A stretch of DNA of 5,911 nucleotides from Pseudomonadales bacterium. GTDB taxonomy: Bacteria; Pseudomonadota; Gammaproteobacteria; Pseudomonadales; IMCC2047. The notes beneath the pieces are model-generated. The model was not told where the DNA came from and made no database searches. It saw nothing but the letters and a program-made list of their open reading frames with translations. The first letter of the stretch is position 1. The number at the start of each line of letters is the position of its first letter. The translations under genes were made by a program, and so were the position numbers. The stretch is taken from NCBI GenBank assembly GCA_021736745.1, contig JAIPFG010000201.1:1-5911 (forward strand). Direction: 5' to 3'. This document shows positions 5,204-5,911 of this stretch, in pieces.

Positions 5204-5911
5204 ATGACCTTAAAAGTAACTCTTACGCACGCAAAATACCGAAATCCAGCGCTAGAAATTCATCGTGATAACCCGTTGATTTGCGCGCTGCCCGAGAAAA
5301 TTGAATCCGGACGACTCAGACAATTATTGACTAGCGTCCCGCAAATTATCTCATCTAATGAGCTCAATAAGAGTGACCGAATTCACATGACCAGACAGCT
5401 GCGCAAGGCAGTTATTCCGACGATGCCCTATGTAGAGTTTAATAACGCACTCTATGAAATTATCGTTGCCGGGTATGAGCAACGCAACCCGCTTGACCCG
5501 AAAGTCATTCAGTGGAGCTACGAGATTGCGAACCCCGATATAGATATCAAGCTTCTGGTTAATTCCAACCAAACTACCGTAAACAGCAATGACACTACCA
5601 CTGAAAATCTTTACGTCACCGGCTTGTCTGGCGTTGGCAAAACGAAGCTGAAGAATGCCGTATTGTCCTTAATTTTTCCGACTGTCGTGCTTCATTCGCG
5701 CGAAGATTTCGATGAGACACAAATCGTTTATCTTTGTATTGATATGCCTCATGATGGATCTCGTGTGACGCTGCTTCACAACTTAATTGAAGCTATCGAT
5801 AAATCGCTTGTCGGCATTGAGAAAACGAACTATCTCGCGACTGTAAAACCAAAATCCGGGCGCGGCGCCAGTATTGGTGCTCTGCAGACTTTCCTCTATT
5901 CACTTTGTGCC
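5204..5911 (+). CDS. tnsC: Tn7-like AAA+ ATPase regulator TnsC (partial, C-terminus beyond right edge)
   Basis: AAA+ ATPase that assembles on DNA, links the TnsAB transposase to a target selector and enforces target immunity. The frame is open to the edge (236 residues of an expected 500-560). The N-terminal block YRNPALEIHRDNPLICALP parallels the YRDTGVEAYRDNPFIEALP of Tn7 TnsC. Later blocks also match: GYEQRNP (90-96), Walker A GLSGVGKT (140-147) and VYLCIDMPHDGS (175-186, compare VYLKIDCSHNGS). Walker B and the sensor motifs lie outside the window. The tnsB stop overlaps a first ATG at 5201 and a second follows at 5204. AAGGA (5193-5197) lies 6 bases before the second and only 3 before the first, so 5204 is preferred. 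The overlap implies coupled translation with tnsB. Confidence 0.93.
   Translation, partial: MTLKVTLTHAKYRNPALEIHRDNPLICALPEKIESGRLRQLLTSVPQIISSNELNKSDRIHMTRQLRKAVIPTMPYVEFNNALYEIIVAGYEQRNPLDPKVIQWSYEIANPDIDIKLLVNSNQTTVNSNDTTTENLYVTGLSGVGKTKLKNAVLSLIFPTVVLHSREDFDETQIVYLCIDMPHDGSRVTLLHNLIEAIDKSLVGIEKTNYLATVKPKSGRGASIGALQTFLYSLCA

Larger units (their letters stand above)
2030..5911 (+). mobile_element. Tn7-like transposon, tnsA-side end and tnsABC core (other end beyond window)
   Basis: A tnsA-tnsB-tnsC operon in Tn7 order defines a Tn7-like element. In Tn7 the right end lies directly upstream of tnsA and starts with TGT. Here TGTTGATGCG begins at 2030, 146 bases before the tnsA start, and its first nine bases match my recollection of the right terminus of Vibrio cholerae Tn6677 (TGTTGATGCAACC). 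Degenerate direct repeats follow inward, as expected for TnsB sites. The adjacent bases 2025-2029 (AAGTT) would be the 5-bp target duplication, but the far end is outside the window so this is untested. The element is certain from its genes; the exact terminus is a hypothesis. Confidence 0.6.

Noticed and set aside
5351..5572. Minus-strand open frame of 73 codons within tnsC
   Set aside because: It lies entirely opposite the conserved N-terminal region of tnsC and has no recognisable features.
1..5911. CRISPR array, tRNA or rRNA gene
   Set aside because: No regularly spaced identical repeats, cloverleaf-like segments or rRNA motifs were seen; the span is filled by five coding regions.

Overview
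The window joins two unrelated gene sets that are transcribed away from each other. On the left (1-1952, minus strand) is part of a type I restriction-modification locus: a half-length specificity subunit (hsdS-like), followed downstream on the same strand by the N-terminal 408 residues of the modification methyltransferase HsdM, which runs off the left edge. On the right (2176-5911, plus strand) is the core transposition operon of a Tn7-like transposon in canonical order: tnsA (endonuclease), tnsB (DDE transposase) and the first ~236 codons of tnsC (AAA+ regulator), which runs off the right edge. HsdR lies outside the window, as does any target selector (TnsD/TniQ, TnsE or a CRISPR module), so the targeting mode of this transposon cannot be read here.

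The organism is most likely a gammaproteobacterium. The TnsA, TnsB and TnsC sequences align with E. coli Tn7 over recognisable blocks. A GC-rich palindromic dispersed repeat of a kind common in gammaproteobacterial genomes also sits at the left edge. The species cannot be named from this window.

Layout: 1-1225 hsdM (minus, partial), with a palindromic repeat read in frame at its edge; 1226-1331 spacer with the hsdM ribosome binding site and a 7-bp inverted repeat; 1332-1952 half-size hsdS (minus, TTG start); 1953-2175 a very A+T-rich divergent intergenic region; 2176-2982 tnsA; 2994-5201 tnsB; 5204-5911 tnsC (partial). There is no gene-free stretch over 300 bases.

The most informative non-coding stretch is 1953-2175. 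It holds a candidate transposon terminus (TGTTGATGCG at 2030), degenerate 18-bp direct repeats that could be TnsB sites, and a candidate tnsA promoter with a perfect 19-bp palindrome filling its -35/-10 spacer. It also holds a candidate divergent hsd promoter that ends only three bases from the candidate terminus. If the terminus is right, the transposon inserted immediately upstream of the hsd promoter and the restriction genes are flanking DNA rather than cargo. TnsA and TnsB would together cut and join the element ends, and TnsC would link them to a target selector encoded further right.
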